Of a stretch of DNA of 16,826 nucleotides, positions 1 through 5,747 are shown piece by piece (position 1 is the stretch's first letter; each line of letters starts with the position of its first letter). Location of the stretch: the NCBI GenBank assembly GCA_902826945.1, contig CADEGS010000082.1, positions 1-16,826 on the forward strand. The letters are read 5' to 3'. The stretch is from an uncultured bacterium. GTDB lineage: Bacteria; Planctomycetota; UBA1135; GCA-002686595. The notes beneath the pieces are model-generated. The model saw only the letters and a list, made by a program, of their open reading frames with translations. It was not told the DNA's origin and did not search any database. The translations under genes and the position numbers were made by a program.

Positions 1-2
1 TG

Positions 3-53
3 GAGAAGAAGGCGCTGGCCGCGCTGCGCGCGGAGGGCCTGCTCGCGCGCTAG
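3..53 (+). CDS. C-terminal fragment of an unidentified protein
   Basis: Reading from base 3, an open frame gives EKKALAALRAEGLLAR and then a TAG stop at 51-53. Only 16 residues lie inside the window. The frame shows the Ala/Leu/Arg/Glu helix typical of real proteins in this window, and its stop falls exactly at the edge of the inverted-repeat element at 50-234, which supports it as a true gene end. I do not recognise the family and no function can be assigned from this much sequence. It converges on the thioesterase gene at 231-680. Confidence 0.5.
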   Translation, partial: EKKALAALRAEGLLAR

Positions 54-71
54 CCCGCATCCCTCACCACC
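50..71. repeat. Left terminal inverted repeat of the 50-234 element
   Basis: This is a perfect 22-bp match to the reverse complement of 213-234. It includes the TAG stop (51-53) of the upstream + strand gene. Matching decays just inside: base 72 mismatches, 73-74 match again, and 75 mismatches. Confidence 0.85.
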
Positions 72-212
72 CCGCGGCGGAATCGCCGCATCCCTGGCAC
101 AGCTCGGCACTTCCCTCCCTCACCGGGTTCGACGACCAGTTCATGGTCGCCTCCACGCGCTTCGGTCGCGAAGCACCGATCTGCACCAGGTCTACGACGA
201 TTCAGCTCACGA

Positions 213-234
213 GGTGGTGAGGGATGCGGGCTAG
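213..234. repeat. Right terminal inverted repeat of the 50-234 element
   Basis: This is the mirror copy of 50-71. It includes the stop codon (read as TAG on the minus strand, 233-231) of the thioesterase gene. A smaller nested inverted repeat, CTCAC at 206-210 with GTGAG at 217-221, overlaps its inner edge. Confidence 0.85.
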
Positions 235-680
235 ATCGCCGGTCCGGCCTCGAAGGCCTGCACGCGCTCGCGGAACGCCGCCGCGAGCGGCCGGCTCGCG
301 CGGCGCTCGGCGTCCCAGCCGACGAGGACGGCCTCCGCCTCGCACAGGACGACGCCCGTGGCGGCGGCGCGGATGCGCGCGCGCTGGCGGAAGGAGCGCT
401 CGCCCACGTGCACCGTCGCGAGCTCGACCAGGACCTCGTCGCCGCCGCGCGCGCTGGCGAGGAAGCGCGCGTTCGCCTGCAGCAGCACGAAGGGGAAGCG
501 GTTCTCCTCGAGCAGGCCGAGCGCGGCGAAGTAGGCGTGGCGCGCGTCCTCGAAGAGCGTCAGGTAGACGGCGTGGTTCAGGACGGCCTGCGTGTCCTCG
601 TCCGACCAGCGCGTGCGCAGGCGCAGCGCGAAGCGCGGCGCGTCGGGGCCGAGCGGCGGCTCGAGCGGCGGCGGCTTCAC
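231..680 (-). CDS. Acyl-CoA thioesterase, 4-hydroxybenzoyl-CoA thioesterase (hotdog) family
   Basis: The product has 149 residues, the usual length for a single-hotdog thioesterase, and is probably cytoplasmic, hydrolysing an acyl-CoA or acyl-ACP thioester. The N-terminal motif RWSDEDTQAVLNHAVYL (about residues 24-40) matches the family pattern RWxDxDxxGHVNNAxYL, with the catalytic aspartate at about residue 29. After it comes FEDARHAYF, as expected for the helix of the hotdog fold. The start is a GTG at 680-678, because that codon sits in a 4-bp GTGA overlap with the stop of the kinase gene upstream and no ATG exists near the family-length N-terminus. Translational coupling to the kinase is therefore likely. 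The stop lies in the right repeat of the 50-234 element. The substrate cannot be read from the sequence; the family is sound, the physiological role unknown. Confidence 0.85.
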   Translation of the reverse strand: MKPPPLEPPLGPDAPRFALRLRTRWSDEDTQAVLNHAVYLTLFEDARHAYFAALGLLEENRFPFVLLQANARFLASARGGDEVLVELATVHVGERSFRQRARIRAAATGVVLCEAEAVLVGWDAERRASRPLAAAFRERVQAFEAGPAI

Positions 681-1438
681 GAGAGCGCCGGCGCGCGCTC
701 GGGCAGGCCGGAGCGCGAGCGCATCAGCGAGCGCGTGCGCGCGAGCACGCTCTCCCAGGCCGCCTGCGCGCGCCAGCCGCGCAGCGCGGCGTAGCGCTCG
801 AAGGCCGCGCGCAGGCCCTCGAGGTCGCCCAGGTAGAGCACGAGGCGCGCCCACTGCGAGAGCGCCAGGCGGCGCGCGAACAGCCGGTGCAGGCCGCGGC
901 GCAGCGCGGTCACGTCGAGCAGCACCAGCCGCTCGCCGTCCCACACGAGGTTGCCGGGGTGCAGGTCGCCGTGGTGCACGCCGCGGCGGTGCATCGCGGC
1001 CAAGAGCCCGGGCAGCGCCGCGCGCGCGCGCGGGTCGTGATCCCAGGCGCGCTGCAGCGTCTCGCCGGGGACGCGCTCGCTGACGAGCAGGCTCGCGCGT
1101 CGATCGGGTCCGACGCCGCCCGCGGCGAGCAACGGGCGCGGCGCCGGCACCGGGGCGATGGCGAGCGCGAGGTCCGCCGCGCGCAGGGCCGGCGGCCGGG
1201 CCAGGCGCCGGCGCGCCCGCGGCGGGGGGTAGAACTTCGCCACCAGCCCGCCCGCCCCGAACACGCCCGGCGCGAGCTCGGCGGCCGGCCGCGCGTGCCC
1301 CTCGCGCGCCCAGCGCGTGACGAGCGCCTCGAGCGCGGGCGCGAGCGGCGCGTAGCGCACGCCGCGGGCGCCGCCCGCGCGCCAGGCGGCGCGCTCCAGG
1401 GGGCCGGAGGGGAAGGCGGGCTCGTCGGCGGGCTGCAC
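677..1438 (-). CDS. Lipopolysaccharide kinase, Kdo/WaaP family (KdkA-like)
   Basis: The product has 253 residues with a protein-kinase-like fold. It shows a candidate ATP-binding lysine in LVAKFY (K68), a catalytic loop HGDLHPGN at residues 156-163 (catalytic D158), and a metal-binding aspartate in LLDV (D175). HGDLHPGN is the signature of the Kdo kinase/WaaP group, which phosphorylates sugars of the LPS inner core at the inner membrane using ATP. Divergent glycosyltransferase genes of LPS-core type 136 bases away support that role. The GTG at 1438-1436 is the best start: it gives the usual family length and has a G-rich stretch (GGGGTGG) upstream. The nearby ATG at 1451 is in another frame. 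The stop overlaps the thioesterase GTG by 4 bp. A small-molecule kinase of the same fold (aminoglycoside or choline kinase type) is the main alternative. Confidence 0.8.
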   Translation of the reverse strand: MQPADEPAFPSGPLERAAWRAGGARGVRYAPLAPALEALVTRWAREGHARPAAELAPGVFGAGGLVAKFYPPPRARRRLARPPALRAADLALAIAPVPAPRPLLAAGGVGPDRRASLLVSERVPGETLQRAWDHDPRARAALPGLLAAMHRRGVHHGDLHPGNLVWDGERLVLLDVTALRRGLHRLFARRLALSQWARLVLYLGDLEGLRAAFERYAALRGWRAQAAWESVLARTRSLMRSRSGLPERAPALS

Positions 1439-1573
1439 GCGTCCATTCCACCCCGCCCGGCGCGCGGCTCCAAGCCCCGCGCCCGCCGGCCCGCGGCGCG
1501 CCGGCCGACCGTGGCCTCGCGAGCGCGGCGTCCTTATACAGGGAGCTCCGCGCGTCCCAGGGCGCCGGGTCCC
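1439..1573. promoter_or_regulatory. Divergent promoter region between the LPS kinase and the GT4 gene
   Basis: These 135 bases separate two divergently starting operons, so promoters for both should lie here. The only AT-rich island is TTATACA at 1534-1540. Read on the minus strand it contains TATAAG (1538-1533), five of six bases of a sigma-70 -10 box, about 95 bases upstream of the kinase GTG. I see no clear -35 on either strand and no operator-like palindrome. The promoter call is weak; the divergent layout is certain if the two starts are right. Confidence 0.3.
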
Positions 1574-2686
1574 ATGCGGGCGCACGCCGATCCCCTCACG
1601 ATCCTGCACGTCGACGCGGAGCGGGGCTTCTCCGGCGGCGAGCGACAGGTGCTGCTCCTGATGGAAGGGCTGCGCGCGCGCGGGCACGCGAGCGCGCTCG
1701 CCTGCCCGCCGGCCTCGCGCTTCGAAGGCACCGCGCGCGCGCGCGGCTTCGAGACCTGGCCGGTCGCGATGCGCGGCGACCTGGACCTGGTCGCCGTCGC
1801 GCGCCTGCGCGGGCTCTTCGAGCGCCGCGCGCCCGACCTGGTGCACCTGCACACCGGCCGCGCGACGTGGCTGGGCGGCCTGGCGGCGCGCCTCGCGCGG
1901 CGGCCGGCGATCACGACGCGGCGCATGGACCGGCCGCTCGCGCGCGGCTGGAAGACGCGCCTGGTCTACGGGCACCTGGTGCGCCACGCGGTCGCGATCT
2001 CGCCCGCGGTCGCGCGCCAGCTCGAGCGCGCGGGCGTGCGCCCGGGGCGCACCTCGACCATCCCGAGCGCGGTCGAGCTGCGCCCCGCCGACGCCGCCGA
2101 GCGCGCCGCCGCGCGCGCCGCGCTCGAGCTCGCGGACGGCGCGCCGGTGGCGCTGGTCCTGGCGGCGCTCGTCGTGCGCAAGGGGATCGACGTCTTGCTC
2201 GAGGCGCTCGCCGACGCGCGCCTGGGCGCGCTCGTGCTGCTCGTCGCGGGCGAGGGACCCGAGCGCGAGGCGCTCGCGGCGCGCGCGCGCTCGCTCGGCC
2301 TGGGACCGCGCGCGCGCTTCCTCGGCCGGCGCGACGACCGCGAGGCGCTGCTCGCCGCCTGCGACCTCCTGTGCCTGCCCTCGCGCCACGAGGGGCTGGG
2401 CGTGGCCGCGCTCGAGGCGATGGCCGCCGGCCGGCCGGTCGTCGCGACGAACGTCGGCGGCCTGGGCGAGGCGGTCGTCGACGGGCGCACCGGCCTCCTG
2501 GTGCCGCCCGACGACGCGCCCGCGCTGGCGGACGCGCTGGCGCGGCTGTGCGCCGACGCCGCGCTGCGCGAGCGCCTGGGCCGCGCCGGGCCGGGGCGCG
2601 TCGCCGAGGGCTTCCGCGCCGAGCAGATGGTCGCCGCCTACGAGGCGCTCTACCGGGCGGTGCTCGCCGCGGGAGGGCCCGCGTGA
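1574..2686 (+). CDS. Glycosyltransferase family 4 (GT-B), LPS/polysaccharide type
   Basis: The product is a 370-residue GT4 enzyme with two Rossmann-like halves. The N-terminal half opens with TILHVDAERGFSGGERQ (residues 9-25), whose GG-E-Q loop resembles acceptor-side loops in LPS and heptose GT4 enzymes. The C-terminal half has VRKGID (201-206) and the retaining-GT EX7E motif in HEGLGVAALEAMAAGRPVVAT (E273 and E281), which binds the nucleotide-sugar donor. It is expected to act on the cytoplasmic face of the inner membrane, adding a sugar to a lipid-linked or LPS-core acceptor. ATG 1574 was chosen because the N-terminal strand begins six residues later; the frame stays open far upstream only because of high GC. 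Its TGA overlaps the GTG of the next glycosyltransferase by 4 bp. Donor and acceptor cannot be read from the sequence. Confidence 0.9.
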   Translation: MRAHADPLTILHVDAERGFSGGERQVLLLMEGLRARGHASALACPPASRFEGTARARGFETWPVAMRGDLDLVAVARLRGLFERRAPDLVHLHTGRATWLGGLAARLARRPAITTRRMDRPLARGWKTRLVYGHLVRHAVAISPAVARQLERAGVRPGRTSTIPSAVELRPADAAERAAARAALELADGAPVALVLAALVVRKGIDVLLEALADARLGALVLLVAGEGPEREALAARARSLGLGPRARFLGRRDDREALLAACDLLCLPSRHEGLGVAALEAMAAGRPVVATNVGGLGEAVVDGRTGLLVPPDDAPALADALARLCADAALRERLGRAGPGRVAEGFRAEQMVAAYEALYRAVLAAGGPA

Positions 2687-3522
2687 GCGCCGCGCGTGCC
2701 CCGCTCTCCGCCTGCATCATCGCCTTCCAGGAGGAGGACCGCCTGCCGGCGTGCCTCGACTCGCTCGCCTTCTGCGACGAGATCGTCGTGGTGGACTCGC
2801 GCTCGACCGACCGCACGCGCGCGGTCGCCGCCGCGCGCGGCGCGCGCGTGATCGAGCGCGACTGGCCCGGCCACGTCGCGCAGAAGGAGTTCTGCGTGCG
2901 CCAGGCGCGCCACGACTGGGTGCTGTGCGTGGACGCGGACGAGCGCGTCTCCGACCCGCTGCGCGCCGAGATCGAGGCGCTGGCGCGCGCCGGCTTCCCC
3001 GGCCACGCCGGCTGGCGCTTCCCGCGCCTGTCGTGCTGGCTCGGCACCTGGGTGCGCCACGGGAGCTGGTACCCCGACCGCCAGCTGCGCCTGTTCGACC
3101 GGCGCCGCGGGCGCTGGGGCGGCCACGACCCGCACGACAAGGTCGAGCTCGAGGGCCCGGTCGGCACGCTGCGCGGCGACCTCCTGCACCACCCCTACCG
3201 CAGCCTCGAGGAGCACCTGCGCACGATCGACCGCTACACGACGATCATGGCGCGCGGCCTGCACGCGCGCGGCAAGCGCGCGCACGCCGGGCACCTGGTC
3301 GTCGGCCCGCTGGCGCGCTTCGTGCGCTTCTACGCGCTGCAGCGAGGCTTCCTGCTCGGCTGGAAGGGGCTCTGCCTGGCGTTCCTGGCCGCGCACTACG
3401 GGCGGCTCAAGTACGCCAAGCTGCTCGCGCTGCAGGAGGGGCTGGCGCTCGAGGATCCGCGCACGACCCGCGCGCCCGCCGCGTCCGCGCCGCCGGCCCC
3501 GAGCGAGGGAGCGCGGCGGTGA
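2683..3522 (+). CDS. Glycosyltransferase family 2, WaaE/KdtX-like LPS core transferase
   Basis: The product has 279 residues with a GT-A fold. LSACIIAFQEEDRLPACLDSL (8-28) and EIVVVDSRSTDRT (33-45) form the nucleotide-binding part. The metal-binding DAD sits at D84-A85-D86 in VLCVDADERVS, and QLRLFDR (134-140) is the conserved follow-up motif. This set is typical of the WaaE/KdtX group, which adds a hexose to the LPS inner core. Residues 205-250 are hydrophobic and basic and probably hold the protein to the membrane. The last 18 residues are a Pro/Ala-rich tail that looks disordered. GTG 2683 was chosen because it gives a 4-bp GTGA overlap with the GT4 stop and starts just before the first strand. 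The next gene starts with the same overlap type at 3519. Donor sugar is unknown. Confidence 0.9.
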   Translation: MSAARAPLSACIIAFQEEDRLPACLDSLAFCDEIVVVDSRSTDRTRAVAAARGARVIERDWPGHVAQKEFCVRQARHDWVLCVDADERVSDPLRAEIEALARAGFPGHAGWRFPRLSCWLGTWVRHGSWYPDRQLRLFDRRRGRWGGHDPHDKVELEGPVGTLRGDLLHHPYRSLEEHLRTIDRYTTIMARGLHARGKRAHAGHLVVGPLARFVRFYALQRGFLLGWKGLCLAFLAAHYGRLKYAKLLALQEGLALEDPRTTRAPAASAPPAPSEGARR

Positions 3523-5747
3523 GCGCGCTCGCCCTGCTCGTCCTGGCCCTCGCGGCGCAGGCGCCCGAGCGCTCCGAGTGGGAGCTCTTCCGCGGCCTGC
3601 ACGCGAGCGGCCGGCTCGAGCTCGTGACCGAGGACCCGGCGCTGGCCGCCGCGCTGCGCGCGCGCCTCGCGCCGCGCGGCGGGACGCTGCCGCTCGCGAC
3701 GCGCGTCGTCGGCCCGGGCGAGGCGCCCGACGCCGGCGCGGCGCGCGTGCTGCTCGCGCGCCGCGGCGGGCCGGGCTGGGAGGAGGCGCTGGCGCTCGCG
3801 CGGCCCTTCGCGCCCGGGGACGACGCGCGCGACGCGCTGCTCGTCACGCGCGAGGACCCCGAGCACGCCGGCCGCCCGCTCAGCGTGCTCGTCGGCGGCG
3901 AGGAGGCGCCGCTGGCGGCGCTCTACGACCCCGGCGATCCGGCCTGGCGCGGCGCGCGCCGCGGCTGGCACGCGGGCGAGCGCACGCTCGACCTCCCGCT
4001 CGCGCCGTGGGTCCGCGGCTGGCCGCGGTCGGCCGAGGCCGCGCGCGGCGCGCAGGACGCGCGCGCCGCGACGCTCCCGCCCTTCGCCGCGCTCGAGGCG
4101 GACGCGTGGTGCGCGCCCGCCGCCACGGCGGAGCTCGCCGCGCCGCAGGCCGCGCAGCGCGTGCGCCGCTACCAGGACGCGCTGCGCGCCGCGGGCGGGC
4201 GCGCGCGGCGCATGCTCGGCGCGCGCGGCGCGCCCGTACGCGCGCTGCCCGTGCGGCTGCTCGACGCCGGCAGCGCGTCGCTCGCGCTCGCGGGGACGCT
4301 CGGGCGCCCCTTCGACGGCGAGGACGGCGCCTACGCGCTGTGCGGCGCGCGCGACGACGGCGGCGCGGCCTTCGCGCTGGTGTGCGCGCTCGAGCAGGCG
4401 GGCGAGCCGGCGCAGCTCTGGCTGCGCGACGCGCTCGGGCCCGCCGCCGCGCAGGCGTGGTGGGGGCGTCCGCTCCCGGTCTGGGTGGCGCGCCTGGGCG
4501 CCGCCGGCCTCGGGCTCTCCGTGCGCGAGCTGGTGGACCCCGGCGCCGCGGCGCGCCACTCGCCGCACCGCCTGGCGCCGCTGCGCGCCTTCCTGCTGCT
4601 CGTGCTGCTCGCCGACGGCCGCGACGGAGGAGCGCTGTGGAGCGCGGGGCTCTCCGCCGACGAGGCGCAGGCGCTCGAGCCGCGCTTCGCGCGCGCGCTG
4701 GCCGAGCTCGGCGCGACGGCCGCGCCCGCGCGCGTCCCGCGCGGCGCGCCGCCCTGGAACGGCTTCGTGCTGCAGCCTGCCTTTCCCGCGGCCCCCGGCG
4801 CGCGCGCCTTCGACCCGCGCCCGGCGCTGGCCTTCGCGCACGCGCACGGCGCCGGAGCGCTCGCGCTGCGACTCTACGCCCCGCTCGACGCGCCGCCCGA
4901 GGGCGTCGCGCGCCCGGTCGGCGAGGGGACCTGGCCGGACGACCTCGAGGTCGCGCTCGTCTGCGACGAGGCCGCCGCGCTCGGCCTCGCGCGCGCGCTC
5001 GTGCTCGAGCCGCTGGCGGCGCCGGCCAGCGTGCGCGCCGACACGGTCGCGCGCAGCCATCCCGAGGACTGGGAGGAGTTCTTCGAGCGCTACGAGCGCG
5101 TCGCGCTGCACGCCGCGCTCCTGGCCGAGCTCTGCGCCTGCGACGTCTACTGCTTCGGCGGGGACCTGCACGCGGCCGCGGACGTGGAGAGCCTGGCCGG
5201 CCATCCGCGCAAGCGCGAGGTCAAGCGCGCGGGCTGGAGCGCGCTCCTGCCGCGGCTGCGCGCCGCCTTCGGCGGCTGGCTGGTCTACGCGGCAGGCTCG
5301 CCGGGCGAGCTCGCGGCGCTGCCGTTCCTCGACGCGCTCGACGCGTGCGCGCTGCCGTTCCTCCCGTTCCTGACGCTGGGCGCGTTCGTCCCCGAGGACC
5401 GCGTCTCCTGGGAGAGCCTGCCCGGCCAGCTGCGCTGGTCGCTCGAGAAGGTCGGCCGCGAGACGCAGGCGCTGGGCCGGCCGGTGCTGCTCCTGCCGGC
5501 CGGCTTCGCCTCCTGCGAGCGCGCCTGGGAGTCGCCCGCCGTGCCCGCCGGGCCGGCCGACGCGCGGCTGCAGGCCTTCTTGCTGCGGCTGCTCGCCGGC
5601 GCGCTCGAGGAGGTGCGTCCGGCGCCCTGGCTGGCGGGCCTCCTGCTGCCCGGGCTGGGCCTCGCGCCCGCGCCGCCGGGGGACGTCGGCTTCGGCGTGT
5701 GGGGCAAGCCGGCGGCGGAGGAGCTGCCCGCGCTCTTCGCGCGATGA
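3519..5747 (+). CDS. Secreted GH113-like protein with degenerate catalytic residues
   Basis: The product has 742 residues. Residues 2-15 (SALALLVLALAAQA) look like a short signal peptide. Residues about 20-400 are of unclear type; 205-395 has the run of a peptidase-MA-like (gluzincin) domain, including WLRDAL and WWGRPLPVWVARL, but no HEXXH motif. Residues about 412-700 resemble the TIM barrel of GH113 beta-mannanases: RLYAPL, ALVLEPL, WEEFFERYERVALHAALLAEL, CDVYCFGGDL, GWLVYAAGS and FLDALDACALPFLPFL follow the family order. The acid/base glutamate position (family pattern GTEL) reads FGGDL (D549), and the nucleophile glutamate position (family TEIGY) reads LLPAGF (P660). I therefore predict a non-hydrolytic, sugar-binding or scaffold role in the periplasm. 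It starts by a 4-bp GTGA overlap with the GT2 gene and ends by an ATGA overlap with recG. The family match is from memory of motifs, so moderate. Confidence 0.55.
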   Translation: MSALALLVLALAAQAPERSEWELFRGLHASGRLELVTEDPALAAALRARLAPRGGTLPLATRVVGPGEAPDAGAARVLLARRGGPGWEEALALARPFAPGDDARDALLVTREDPEHAGRPLSVLVGGEEAPLAALYDPGDPAWRGARRGWHAGERTLDLPLAPWVRGWPRSAEAARGAQDARAATLPPFAALEADAWCAPAATAELAAPQAAQRVRRYQDALRAAGGRARRMLGARGAPVRALPVRLLDAGSASLALAGTLGRPFDGEDGAYALCGARDDGGAAFALVCALEQAGEPAQLWLRDALGPAAAQAWWGRPLPVWVARLGAAGLGLSVRELVDPGAAARHSPHRLAPLRAFLLLVLLADGRDGGALWSAGLSADEAQALEPRFARALAELGATAAPARVPRGAPPWNGFVLQPAFPAAPGARAFDPRPALAFAHAHGAGALALRLYAPLDAPPEGVARPVGEGTWPDDLEVALVCDEAAALGLARALVLEPLAAPASVRADTVARSHPEDWEEFFERYERVALHAALLAELCACDVYCFGGDLHAAADVESLAGHPRKREVKRAGWSALLPRLRAAFGGWLVYAAGSPGELAALPFLDALDACALPFLPFLTLGAFVPEDRVSWESLPGQLRWSLEKVGRETQALGRPVLLLPAGFASCERAWESPAVPAGPADARLQAFLLRLLAGALEEVRPAPWLAGLLLPGLGLAPAPPGDVGFGVWGKPAAEELPALFAR

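Larger units (their letters stand above)
50..234. mobile_element. MITE-like element with 22-bp terminal inverted repeats and CTAG ends
   Basis: Bases 50-71 and 213-234 are perfect inverted copies over 22 bp; the core is CCCGCATCCCTCACCACC, flanked at each outer edge by CTAG. The spacer is 141 bp and has no convincing gene. The whole unit is 185 bp, or 177 bp (54-230) without the CTAG copies. CTAG occurs only at these two places in the window by my scan, which fits a duplicated insertion target; TA alone is also possible. Partial copies of the terminal repeat occur at 85-95 and 117-124, and a hairpin (CGACCA, 5-nt loop, TGGTCG) lies at 133-149. The size, terminal repeats and lack of a transposase gene are what is known of MITEs, which are moved in trans by IS-encoded transposases (TA/CTAG targets occur in the IS630 and IS5 families). 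It could instead be a non-mobile structured intergenic repeat. Confidence 0.6.

Noticed and set aside
54..233. A small protein gene or transposase remnant within the element, such as the frame ending at the TAG of 231-233
   Set aside because: The frames are short, have no start with a ribosome site and show no recognisable domain; the terminal repeats explain the region better.
50..234. Bidirectional intrinsic terminator made of the 22-bp inverted repeat
   Set aside because: The arms are 141 bases apart and no T tracts follow, unlike intrinsic terminators; it might still affect termination secondarily.
681..1451. Extension of the thioesterase frame to ATG 1451, giving a 406-residue protein
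   Set aside because: The added part is a shadow of the kinase gene in another frame; single-hotdog thioesterases are about 140-150 residues, and GTG 680 gives a 4-bp overlap with the kinase stop.
224..1573. Plus-strand upstream extension of the GT4 frame, adding 450 residues
   Set aside because: It is Arg/Ala/Pro-rich, antisense to the kinase and thioesterase genes, and the GT4 fold starts just after ATG 1574.
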